Shown here: positions 41,101-48,388 of the stretch, one piece after another | Layout of the letters: each line of letters opens with the position of its first letter | Position numbering within the stretch: position 1 is the first letter of the stretch | Assembly: GCA_017463205.1 (NCBI GenBank) | Contig: JAFTPQ010000005.1 | Location: forward strand, 1-49,512 | DNA from: Clostridia bacterium | Lineage (GTDB): Bacteria; Bacillota; Clostridia; Christensenellales; Borkfalkiaceae | Direction: 5' to 3' | Length of the DNA stretch: 49,512 nucleotides | Notes under the pieces: generated by a model | Told to the model about the DNA's origin: nothing | The model's input: the letters and a program-made list of their open reading frames with translations, nothing else | Database searches by the model: none | Translations under genes and position numbers: made by a program

Positions 41101-41230
41101 AATCCTCAAAAAAACCGCTAAAATCGCTTTCTTTTCCTTGAAATTTGTATTATAATTATATCAAATAATTTTGAAAAACACAAGATTTATAAACACGTAA
41201 AGAAAATAATTTTGCAAACAGGGGATAAAA
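41101..41230. other. recF-dnaA divergent gap, candidate origin region
   Basis: 130 nt, very AT-rich, with TATAAT-like sequence in the middle. One relaxed DnaA-box-like TTATAAACA (near 41187-41195) is present, but no cluster of TTATCCACA boxes. The strand switch of the gene set falls here, and dnaA and mnmG are common origin neighbours. The divergent recF and dnaA promoters must also be here. Origin assignment is tentative. Confidence 0.35.
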
Positions 41231-42565
41231 ATGGCAGAAAGCAGTCAACTTCAATTCATTTGGAAACAAGTTTTAAGCAAGGCGGAAATGCTGATCGCGC
41301 CCGTTTCGTACGATTCGTTTATCAAAGAACTGCAACCCGTGGACATTCGCGGCAGGAAATTGATACTGAAAGCGGAAACGGATATGGCGGCAAACGTCGT
41401 TATCAAAAAGCACGCGGATAAACTTCGCGAGGCGATCGTAAAATGCGATCTCGGCGTCAACGATTTTCGTTTGATCGTGGACGGTAGCGATCTGTTTTCG
41501 GAAGATTTGGAGGAAGACGCGGGCGATATCATTCCCCCCGTTCCCATCAATAAAAATTTCACTTTCGAATCGTTTGTAGCCGTTTCGGGCAGTAAATTTG
41601 TGTATGCGGCGGCGAAATCGGTGGCGGAAGCCCCCGGCGAAGCTTTTAACCCCCTCTTTATTTACGGGGAATCGGGGCTTGGAAAAACGCACTTGATGCA
41701 CGCCATCGCCAATTATATTTCGCAACATTACCCCGAAAAGAAAGTGTTGTACACTACTTGCGAAAATTTCTTAAACGAATTTATCGATTCCATTGCGCAA
41801 AAAAGCAGCGCAAAATTCCGTTTTCATTATCGGAACGTAGACGTTTTGATGATCGACGATATTCAGTTTTTGAAAAATAAAACGCAGGTGCAGGAAGAAT
41901 TTTTCCACACCTTTAACGAATTGTCGGCGCAAAACAAACAGATCGTTTTAACTTCCGACCGTCCCCCGAAAGAAATTGCTACGTTGGAAGAACGTTTGCG
42001 GACTCGGTTTGAGGGAGGTATGATCGCAGACGTGCAACCGCCCGATCCCGAAACGAAGATCGCCATTTTAAAACGGAAGGCGTTGGATCGGAAATGCCCT
42101 GTTGCCGACGACGTTTTAGAGTTTCTTGCGCGCGATTCGGGACACGACGTGCGTACGCTGGAAGGACGGTTGACGAAAGTTATTTTTGCCAGCAAATTGC
42201 ACGAAGAACCGATTACTTTGTCGTTGGCGAAACTCGCGTTAAGCGAATCGGTGAATGAAACGCCCGACCAAGAAGACGTGACGCCGGACAAAATCGTAAA
42301 CGCCGTTTGCGGATATTTCAAGCAAAGACGGGAAGACTTGATCGGGAAAGGGAAAAAAGCCGATCTGGTGAAAGCGCGGCAGATCTGCGCGTATTTGTTG
42401 TGTGAAATGCTGTCGTTGCCGTTGGTTTCCGTGGGAAATATTTTGGGCGGACGGGATCATACTACGATCATGTACGCGCGGGATAAAATGGAAAAATTGG
42501 CGTCCTTGAACGACCGCGTAGCAAAAGAGATCGACGATATCAAAAATATCATCTTGAAAAAATAA
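41231..42565 (+). CDS. dnaA: Chromosomal replication initiator DnaA
   Basis: AAA+ initiator that binds DnaA boxes and melts oriC. The 444-aa protein has domain I (1-80), a short linker, the AAA+ domain with Walker A GESGLGKTH (146-154) and Walker B MIDDIQFL (about 208-215), sensor motifs (SDRPPKEIATLEERLRTRFE), and the C-terminal DNA-binding signature GGRDHTTIMYARDK. ATG at 41231 has AGGGGAT upstream. It is the first plus-strand gene of the window. Hairpin array E starts 6 nt after its stop. Confidence 0.98.
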   Translation: MAESSQLQFIWKQVLSKAEMLIAPVSYDSFIKELQPVDIRGRKLILKAETDMAANVVIKKHADKLREAIVKCDLGVNDFRLIVDGSDLFSEDLEEDAGDIIPPVPINKNFTFESFVAVSGSKFVYAAAKSVAEAPGEAFNPLFIYGESGLGKTHLMHAIANYISQHYPEKKVLYTTCENFLNEFIDSIAQKSSAKFRFHYRNVDVLMIDDIQFLKNKTQVQEEFFHTFNELSAQNKQIVLTSDRPPKEIATLEERLRTRFEGGMIADVQPPDPETKIAILKRKALDRKCPVADDVLEFLARDSGHDVRTLEGRLTKVIFASKLHEEPITLSLAKLALSESVNETPDQEDVTPDKIVNAVCGYFKQRREDLIGKGKKADLVKARQICAYLLCEMLSLPLVSVGNILGGRDHTTIMYARDKMEKLASLNDRVAKEIDDIKNIILKK

Positions 42566-42571
42566 CCAACG

Positions 42572-42759
42572 CCAACGTTCCGTTGGAGCGCCGTTCCGTT
42601 GCATCATATTTTTCTATCCCTCGTTACTGAAACTTGTAACCTTGTCATTACCCAACAAGAAGTCAAGAAACTCAGTTTCTTGCGGGTGTGGGCAGCGCCC
42701 ACGAAAAAAGTAGCCCCAAGTTAAGCAACCGACAGGTTGCGTCCTATGCCGCAAGGCAT
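42572..42759 (+). repeat. Multi-hairpin repeat element, copy E
   Basis: CCAACGTTCCGTTGG (42572-42586), GTTACTGAAACTTGTAAC (42623-42640), AAGAAACTCAGTTTCTT (42665-42681), GTGGGCAGCGCCCAC (42688-42702), GCAACCGACAGGTTGC (42725-42740), ATGCCGCAAGGCAT (42746-42759). Same order and linkers as copy B, with the last stem replaced. It occupies nearly the entire dnaA-mnmG gap. Confidence 0.9.
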
Positions 42760-42782
42760 TTGAAAATTTTATTAAAACGATT

Positions 42783-44657
42783 ATGACAAATCAAGCTTTT
42801 GAATTTTTAGAATATGCCGCAGACGCGGTGGTCGTCGGCGCAGGGCACGCAGGTTGCGAAGCCGCCCTTGCTTTGGCGCGCACAGGCATCAATACCGCTC
42901 TGCTTACGTTAAATCTCGACAGCATCGCGTTTTTGCCCTGCAACCCCTCCATCGGGGGTACGGCAAAGGGGCATTTGGTGCGCGAGATCGACGCGTTGGG
43001 CGGTCAAATGGGGATCGTTGCGGACGATACCGCTCTGCAAATCCGTATGCTGAACGTCGGCAAGGGAGCGGCGGTGCAATCGTTGCGCGCGCAGTCGGAT
43101 AAAAACGCTTATCACGCGGAAATGAAACGAGTGCTGGAAAATACGAAAAATTTGCGTATTATTCAAGCCGAAGCTTCCGAAATTCTTGTTAAAGACGGGA
43201 AATGCACGGGAGTAAAAACAACCTACGGCGGCGTTATCACGTGTAAAGCCGTCATTTTATGTACAGGCGTATATTTAAACGGCGAAACGATCACGGGACA
43301 AGTGGTGACAAAATCCGGGCCGAACGGATTTGCACCCGCCAACCATTTAACGCAGAGCTTGATCGACATCGGATTCCAAGTGCGGCGGTTTAAAACGGGT
43401 ACGCCCGCGCGGTTGGACGGCAGGACGATCGATTATTCGAAGTGCGAAGTGCAACACGGAGATACGGACATTTACCCATTCTCGTTTATGCACGACCACG
43501 CGCCCGAAAACAAGATGCCCTGTTATTTGACCTACACCAACCTCGATACCCACGCAGTGATTTTGGAAAACCTCGACCGTTCTCCGCTGTATAACGGTAC
43601 GATCGAATCCGCCGGGCCTCGGTATTGTCCCTCGATCGAAACCAAAGTGGTGCGTTTTAAAGACAAAGAACGGCATCAAATTTTTCTTGAACCCGAAGGC
43701 GCGGACACGTTGGAAGTGTACGTGCAAGGTATGTCCACCTCGATGCCCCATGATATTCAGCGAAAAATGTATGCGTCGGTGGCAGGGTTGGAAAACGCCG
43801 ATATTATGCGGTATGCCTACGCGATCGAATACGATTGCATCGATACGTTGGACGTATTGCCGACGTTGGAATTTAAAAAGGTGGAAGGCGTTTACACCGC
43901 AGGGCAGATCAACGGTACGTCCGGGTATGAAGAAGCGGCGGCGCAAGGCTTGATGGCGGGAATCAACGCTTCGCTGAAATTGCGGGGTTTGCCTCCGTTT
44001 ACGTTGCGACGGGACGAGGCATATATCGGAGTTTTGATCGACGATCTGGTGACAAAAGGCACCGACGAGCCCTACCGTATGATGACTTCTCGCGCCGAAC
44101 ACCGCATTTGCCTGCGGCAAGACAATGCCGATTTCCGTTTGACGGAAAAGGGAAAAGAATTCGGGTTGGTGACGGAAGAACGGTATTTGCGATACCTCGC
44201 CCGCAAGGAAAAATATGAAGAATTATTGCGTTCGTTGCAGACACGGGTGCCTCAAAAGGACGCAACGCCCTTTTTGGAACGGTATGGTTACAGCGCGCCG
44301 AGCGGCAGTGTTTCATACGCCGATATGCTGAAACGTTCGATCCCGTTGAAAGATATTATGGCAGAATACGGCGTGTTTGGCGAATACGCAAAAGACGTAT
44401 TGGAAACGGCAGAAATTTCCGTGAAATACGAGGGATATTTGAAACAGGGCGTCGAATTGATCGAAAAAGCCAAACGTTTGGAAAATAAATTACTGCCCGA
44501 CGATATCGATTATCATTCGATTGCGGGATTGCGATTGGAAGCAAGGGAAAAGTTAGATCGCATACGCCCTTTTAATTTGGGGCAAGCAGGCAGAATTTCG
44601 GGGGTAAACCCTGCCGATATTTCCGTTTTGATGGTGTATTTGGCTACGAGAGAATGA
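42783..44657 (+). CDS. mnmG: tRNA uridine 5-carboxymethylaminomethyl modification enzyme MnmG (GidA)
   Basis: FAD enzyme that, with MnmE, modifies wobble U34. The 624-aa protein has the FAD fold GAGHAGCEAA (19-28), NPSIGGTAKGHLVREIDALGG, KTGTPARLDG, the second NAD/FAD part INGTSGYEEAAAQGLMAGINA and the C-terminal helical domain. The family length is about 630. Start ATG at 42783 has no clear Shine-Dalgarno: upstream is TTTTATTAAAACGATT, directly after hairpin array E. The array may have displaced the normal signals, or its last hairpin may present the start. mnmG near dnaA is typical of origins. Confidence 0.97.
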   Translation: MTNQAFEFLEYAADAVVVGAGHAGCEAALALARTGINTALLTLNLDSIAFLPCNPSIGGTAKGHLVREIDALGGQMGIVADDTALQIRMLNVGKGAAVQSLRAQSDKNAYHAEMKRVLENTKNLRIIQAEASEILVKDGKCTGVKTTYGGVITCKAVILCTGVYLNGETITGQVVTKSGPNGFAPANHLTQSLIDIGFQVRRFKTGTPARLDGRTIDYSKCEVQHGDTDIYPFSFMHDHAPENKMPCYLTYTNLDTHAVILENLDRSPLYNGTIESAGPRYCPSIETKVVRFKDKERHQIFLEPEGADTLEVYVQGMSTSMPHDIQRKMYASVAGLENADIMRYAYAIEYDCIDTLDVLPTLEFKKVEGVYTAGQINGTSGYEEAAAQGLMAGINASLKLRGLPPFTLRRDEAYIGVLIDDLVTKGTDEPYRMMTSRAEHRICLRQDNADFRLTEKGKEFGLVTEERYLRYLARKEKYEELLRSLQTRVPQKDATPFLERYGYSAPSGSVSYADMLKRSIPLKDIMAEYGVFGEYAKDVLETAEISVKYEGYLKQGVELIEKAKRLENKLLPDDIDYHSIAGLRLEAREKLDRIRPFNLGQAGRISGVNPADISVLMVYLATRE

Positions 44658-44756
44658 TATGCTTGGAAAAGCCGTTTGCTTTCAAGAACAATTTTTCGAC
44701 ATTGACATTGAAATGTACGCCGAATAAATTGAAACGTTTTTAGACGAAAAAAATAT
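44658..44756. other. Short gap after mnmG
   Basis: About 100 nt without a gene between the mnmG stop and the hairpin repeat; AT-rich. I see no structure apart from the terminator-like element that follows. Confidence 0.5.
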
Positions 44757-44802
44757 TTCAACGCATACCTGCCCCATTGGTTTTACCAACAGGGCAGGTT
44801 TT
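44757..44802 (+). terminator. Dispersed motif copy k in full hairpin form, mnmG terminator
   Basis: TTTCAACGCATA leader, then CCTGCCCCATTGG TTTTA CCAACAGGGCAGG (a stem with a 2-bp internal mismatch) and TTTTTT. A good terminator for mnmG. On the minus strand it follows the glycosyltransferase stop immediately and ends in GGCAGGTATGCGTTGAAAT. Confidence 0.75.
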
Positions 44803-46092
44803 TTATACGTTATTCAATTGCGAAACGTCCATCACTGTTTCGTGCGGGATCATTTTCCATTCTACTTTTGTAAACAATGCGATATACGTCGCTAATCGAC
44901 CGATCACGTCGAACAACGGAAACAGCGCCATATGAAAAAATCGTTTCAGTCCGTTTCCCTTTTCGATCCGCTTTCGATACACGATCAATATACAAATTTG
45001 GTATGCCATATATCCCAACCATTTTCCGAATACGTCGCCAACATACATCCAAAACGCTCCTTTCAGCCAGCCGAACAAATTGTAAGCAAGGACGGCAAGG
45101 GTAATTTGTATGCCTAATCGAATTATTTTTCGTACTGCGCGTTCAACCGTTGACGGAAAATTCAGCCAAAAACAATCGTACGTCATGAGAAAATTTTTCC
45201 GTTTTATAAACATATTCTTTAAGAGTTTCGGACAATTTTCCACCGTCGATCCCAAATGTCCTTTCGCCCAACGGATACGTTGACGGACGGCAATTTTCAA
45301 CCGATACGGCTGTTCATCGTAAAATACCGCTTCGTCGCAATAACAAATTTTATACCCCTGTACCACCGCATCCGAACAAAAACTCCTATCCTCCGTCAAC
45401 GACGTATATTTCCAACCCTGTCGCACCAATTCGTTGCTGAACAAAAAGCCTGTGCCTTGTATACGGCACGCAAGCCCCAACAAGCTTTTCGCCCGATTTT
45501 CATAAAGACACGTCCGCATCCAGTGCATTCCATACCCGAATGATATCCAATTTCGGTTAAGATTTTTAGAATTCCGAAAAGACGTTACGATCTTGTTCCC
45601 TGCCACAAACGCCTCGTTCATCTTTGTGATATAATTGGCGGAAATAACGTTGTCCGCATCAAAAATGAAATAGCCGTCAAAATTTTCAACTCCGTAATCC
45701 TTTTCTATCTTTTCAAACAAATAGCGCAAAGCATACCCTTTCGTCCGCTCGTCGGCGGCGTTGTGTTCGTAGACGATAACGCGCAACCGTTTATTTCGAT
45801 AACTCCGTGAAATTTGCGCCGTTTGATCCGTACAGTTGTCCGCCACGATAAACACCGTCAACTTTTCCAACGGATAATCGGAATTGGCTACGCTTTCCAA
45901 AAAATTTTGTATCACTTTTTCTTCGTTTCGCGCGGGAACGCACAGAGCATACCTACGCCTTTCCTCTGTCTTTTTAAAACGTTTACGAAAAAATATGCCG
46001 ACGGCGAAAAAGACAACTTCGTATGCCGTCAGCACCGACAACGCAACGCCAACGTATTGGCACACCGTTGCAATATCTTTTAACCACTCCAC
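44803..46092 (-). CDS. Membrane glycosyltransferase, family 2
   Basis: Processive-type GT-A glycosyltransferase in the membrane, probably making a surface glycan from a nucleotide sugar. The 429-aa protein has an N-terminal helix (about 12-35), the nucleotide-binding strand LCVPARNEE, the DxD-like DADN (about residue 151), SLTEDRSF, and QRIRW (the Q/RxxRW processivity motif), then three or four C-terminal helices. The start is GTG at 46092, with GAGGTG upstream. A good promoter (46151-46180) lies upstream, with an XRE operator covering its start point. It runs against dnaA-mnmG. Confidence 0.9.
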   Translation of the reverse strand: MEWLKDIATVCQYVGVALSVLTAYEVVFFAVGIFFRKRFKKTEERRRYALCVPARNEEKVIQNFLESVANSDYPLEKLTVFIVADNCTDQTAQISRSYRNKRLRVIVYEHNAADERTKGYALRYLFEKIEKDYGVENFDGYFIFDADNVISANYITKMNEAFVAGNKIVTSFRNSKNLNRNWISFGYGMHWMRTCLYENRAKSLLGLACRIQGTGFLFSNELVRQGWKYTSLTEDRSFCSDAVVQGYKICYCDEAVFYDEQPYRLKIAVRQRIRWAKGHLGSTVENCPKLLKNMFIKRKNFLMTYDCFWLNFPSTVERAVRKIIRLGIQITLAVLAYNLFGWLKGAFWMYVGDVFGKWLGYMAYQICILIVYRKRIEKGNGLKRFFHMALFPLFDVIGRLATYIALFTKVEWKMIPHETVMDVSQLNNV

Positions 46093-46136
46093 TTTTCACC
46101 TCTTTTGCATCCAACCAACTTGCGTCGGGTATATGT

Positions 46137-46150
46137 ATAGAATTTTCTAT
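46137..46150. promoter_or_regulatory. XRE operator O1
   Basis: ATAGAATTTTCTAT, perfect palindrome, lying directly downstream of the glycosyltransferase -10 and covering its predicted start point (about 46144). Binding should block that promoter. Confidence 0.7.
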
Positions 46151-46180
46151 ATTTTATCACAGTGATTTGAGAAAAGTCAA
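46151..46180 (-). promoter_or_regulatory. Promoter of the family 2 glycosyltransferase
   Basis: Minus strand TTGACT (46175-46180), 18 nt, TAAAAT (46151-46156). O1 abuts the -10 and O2 lies about 10 nt upstream of the -35. Confidence 0.6.
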
Positions 46181-46190
46181 CGTTTATCGC

Positions 46191-46204
46191 ATAGAATATT
46201 CTAT
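46191..46204. promoter_or_regulatory. XRE operator O2
   Basis: ATAGAATATTCTAT, perfect palindrome in the middle of the divergent region. Confidence 0.7.
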
Positions 46205-46219
46205 ATTTTTTTATAAATC

Positions 46220-46233
46220 ATAGAAATTTCTAT
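46220..46233. promoter_or_regulatory. XRE operator O3
   Basis: ATAGAAATTTCTAT, perfect palindrome whose right end runs into the TATAAT (46233-46238) of the XRE gene. Binding should repress the regulator's own promoter. Confidence 0.7.
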
Positions 46234-46238
46234 ATAAT
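46233..46238 (+). promoter_or_regulatory. -10 of the XRE gene, leaderless mRNA likely
   Basis: TATAAT with only 6 nt (AAACGT) before the ATG at 46245; the -35 is weak (TTTATA). Transcription would start at the A of the ATG. Confidence 0.55.
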
Positions 46239-46244
46239 AAACGT

Positions 46245-46463
46245 ATGGATACGGGTATAGAATTTAAAGATATTTTAAAAACATTTTTAAAAGAGCACGA
46301 TTTGACGCAAACAAAATTTGCCGAGCATATCGGCGTGAAGCAAAGTCAAGTGAGCGAATGGCTGAAAGGAAAAGCGCGTCCGGGATATGATATTTTGAAA
46401 CAAATTGTAAAAACGTTTGATATCTCCGCCGATTATTGGTTGGGACTGACCGACACTTATTAA
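46245..46463 (+). CDS. XRE-family transcriptional regulator
   Basis: 72-aa DNA-binding protein consisting of one HTH_XRE domain: FLKEHDLTQTKFAEHIGVKQ, SQVSEWLKGKARP, then a C-terminal WLGLTD end typical of phage-repressor-like regulators. It lies divergent from the glycosyltransferase with three 14-bp palindromes between them, so autorepression plus control of the glycosyltransferase is likely (inference). There is no ribosome site; it is probably leaderless. Its own terminator follows at 46471-46510. Confidence 0.9.
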   Translation: MDTGIEFKDILKTFLKEHDLTQTKFAEHIGVKQSQVSEWLKGKARPGYDILKQIVKTFDISADYWLGLTDTY

Positions 46464-46470
46464 CGATAGA

Positions 46471-46510
46471 AAAAACGCGTCTTTTTTCAAGAAAAAAGGA
46501 CGCTCTTTTT
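46471..46510 (+). terminator. Bidirectional terminator after the XRE gene
   Basis: GCGTCTTTTTTC AA GAAAAAAGGACGC hairpin (one bulge) followed by TCTTTTT on the plus strand; TTTTTT also follows on the minus strand. Confidence 0.75.
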
Positions 46511-46522
46511 GTTGTTCTTGCA

Positions 46523-46575
46523 TTTCAACGCATACCTGCCCTGTTAGTTTTTACCAACAGGGCAGGTTTTTTACG
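46523..46575 (-). repeat. Dispersed motif copy l in full hairpin form
   Basis: Minus strand: AAAAAACCTGCCCTGTTGG, loop, AACAGGGCAGGTATGCGTTG then AAAT. It stands 27 nt after the sigma-factor stop. The plus strand has a T-run after the stem, but the XRE gene already has a terminator. Confidence 0.8.
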
Positions 46576-46601
46576 TTTTTCGTTATTTAGTCAAATGTTT
46601 T

Positions 46602-48224
46602 TCAAATCGTTGTAACAATCGTCATTAACGATCTTTTTTGCCCGTCTGTCGGCAATTTCAATTTTTTATTGCCTAACAATTCTTTGATGCAATACAGTAA
46701 AAACCACCCGTCCGAACGAAAAATATATTGCAATCCGAACGCCTGCATTTTTCTTAAATGCTTGGGCGTAACTTCTAAAACCGCTCGAACGAAGGTTTTT
46801 TTCATTTTTTCAAGCTCGGTTTTACACGTTTGTTTAACAGATTTTCCAATAGAAAGAAGTTTGTTTTTTATCTGCTCGTCTTTCAACCAAACGATTTGTA
46901 AAACGGGGCGTTCCCCTTCCATTTTAATAAATCCTTGCTGCGCCAAAAAGGTGTATTCGTCAATGGAAAGTTTTTCTTTATTCTGCATACGGCAAAGCAA
47001 TTTGATACTCTTTGGGGAAACGTAATCCCAAAATTCTTGCATACTTTTTTCCGCAGACCATTCCGAACGGCAGCACCAAAGCATACGATCGCCATTCCCC
47101 GTCCAACTGGGGCCGCACCATTTTAAAAGAGAACCGTAATATTTCCTGTCTTTTTCGCTGTCCGATTTGATTGTGACGTTGGCGATATCGTACGCGCCGT
47201 CCGGCCGCCTCGTGGCAACTTCTTCAAATCGAATCTCCCCCTCCTCCCCGTCGTCGCAATTTGCCGCAACGTACGGGATCAATGCCCACAATAAATAATT
47301 TTGATCGGTTCGATAAGCACTTTCTATCGCAGGATCTTCCAAAATACCGCTATTTTTCAATTCGTCGCAAAGCGCGTTTGCAAAAAGCGTAGCGGCTTTT
47401 TCGTACATTTCTTCGTGCAGTCGTAAAATTTCACCTCCTCGCACATCCGGTTCTTCGATAAGAAAATTTGCCCAATACTTTTCGCCTTTCCTGATCAAAT
47501 AACCGTATTCTTCCAAACGTTCCGCCTCGCTTTCGACGTAAACGGGAGAAACGCCCAACGCGTCGGCGATTTCCCGAACGGTTTTCCCCTCTCGATAGAC
47601 ACAATACGCAATATTTTGGGACAACGCGCTGTAAAAAAACGCTTGCGTTCCGCCCATCGTCCCCGCACTGCCGTTAAATCCCATCAAGGAAAACCTGATC
47701 GGCGCAAATTGTAACGTATCCGTTTTCTTCATATTTTCTACTCCTCGTTTTAAATTTTGTTTCGCCTCAAACAAATGCCACTTGACCAGCGAAAGGGATA
47801 TGCCCATTTTTTCCGCAATCTCTTTTTGCTTTTTGTTTTCATAATAATACGCAACCACGATCTCCCTTTGCTGTTTGGATAAATAGGCGATCTGTTTTCG
47901 CAATTCGGCAACGTTTTCGTGAAACAGCATGTCTTCCTCTAAATCGACAGACAAAAACGTTTCCGTCTTCGCGTCGTCGATCGAAACACCCACGTATCTG
48001 CTGTGATCTCGATAATAATTGGCAAGCGTGTTGCGCGCGATCGTCCACAGAAAGGGTTCGACGTCTTTGATATCTTCCCGCAACGACAATGCGCGAAAGG
48101 CTTTTAATGCGATTTCCTGCGACAGATCCTCCGCGTCTTCCACACTTTTACAACGTTTTAATGCAAAGCCGAATATCTGCCGAACGTGTTGCGTTATTAT
48201 TTTTTCAACTTGTGTTTTTTCCAT
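46602..48224 (-). CDS. ECF-type sigma factor with a large C-terminal extension
   Basis: 540-aa protein. Residues 1-165 are an ECF sigma factor: region 2 (CKSVEDAEDLSQEIALKAFRAL, DVEPFLWTIARNTLANYYR) and region 4 (LSKQQREIVVAYYYENKKQKEIAEKMGISLSLVKWHLFEAKQ). A second helix-turn-helix follows at about 205-245 (GKTVREIADALGVSPVYVESEAERLEEYGYLIR), then about 290 residues I cannot assign. ECF sigmas are usually 160-200 aa; here the extra part may sense a ligand and replace a separate anti-sigma factor (inference), as none is adjacent. ATG at 48224 lacks a good Shine-Dalgarno. An ECF-type promoter is at 48258-48282. Confidence 0.85.
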   Translation of the reverse strand: MEKTQVEKIITQHVRQIFGFALKRCKSVEDAEDLSQEIALKAFRALSLREDIKDVEPFLWTIARNTLANYYRDHSRYVGVSIDDAKTETFLSVDLEEDMLFHENVAELRKQIAYLSKQQREIVVAYYYENKKQKEIAEKMGISLSLVKWHLFEAKQNLKRGVENMKKTDTLQFAPIRFSLMGFNGSAGTMGGTQAFFYSALSQNIAYCVYREGKTVREIADALGVSPVYVESEAERLEEYGYLIRKGEKYWANFLIEEPDVRGGEILRLHEEMYEKAATLFANALCDELKNSGILEDPAIESAYRTDQNYLLWALIPYVAANCDDGEEGEIRFEEVATRRPDGAYDIANVTIKSDSEKDRKYYGSLLKWCGPSWTGNGDRMLWCCRSEWSAEKSMQEFWDYVSPKSIKLLCRMQNKEKLSIDEYTFLAQQGFIKMEGERPVLQIVWLKDEQIKNKLLSIGKSVKQTCKTELEKMKKTFVRAVLEVTPKHLRKMQAFGLQYIFRSDGWFLLYCIKELLGNKKLKLPTDGQKRSLMTIVTTI

Positions 48225-48257
48225 TTGTTTGTTCTCACTTGAAAGCTTTCACTTATA

Positions 48258-48282
48258 TAGACACCGTGGATATAAAAAGGTT
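48258..48282 (-). promoter_or_regulatory. ECF-type promoter of the sigma-factor gene (autoregulation)
   Basis: Minus strand AACC (48279-48282), 15 nt, TGTCTA (48258-48263): the AAC and CGTCTA-like pair used by ECF sigma factors, giving a 5' leader of about 25 nt. Confidence 0.45.
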
Positions 48283-48324
48283 AGTTTCTTCTTATAAAAA
48301 TTTTATAATCCAACCGTTTTTGCA

Positions 48325-48378
48325 TTTCAACGCATACCTGCCCTGCTGGTTTTCACCAACAGGGCAGGTTTTTTTACG
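48325..48378 (-). repeat. Dispersed motif copy m in full hairpin form
   Basis: Minus strand AAAAAAACCTGCCCTGTTGG, loop, CCAGCAGGGCAGGTATGCG then TTGAAAT, starting 11 nt after the glycosyltransferase stop. Both flanking genes run on the minus strand, while the T-run follows the stem on the plus strand, so a simple terminator role does not explain it. Confidence 0.8.
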
Positions 48379-48388
48379 TTTTTATTAT

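Noticed and set aside
41187..41195. TTATAAACA as a proven DnaA box
   Set aside because: A single relaxed match in AT-rich DNA is expected by chance; no cluster.
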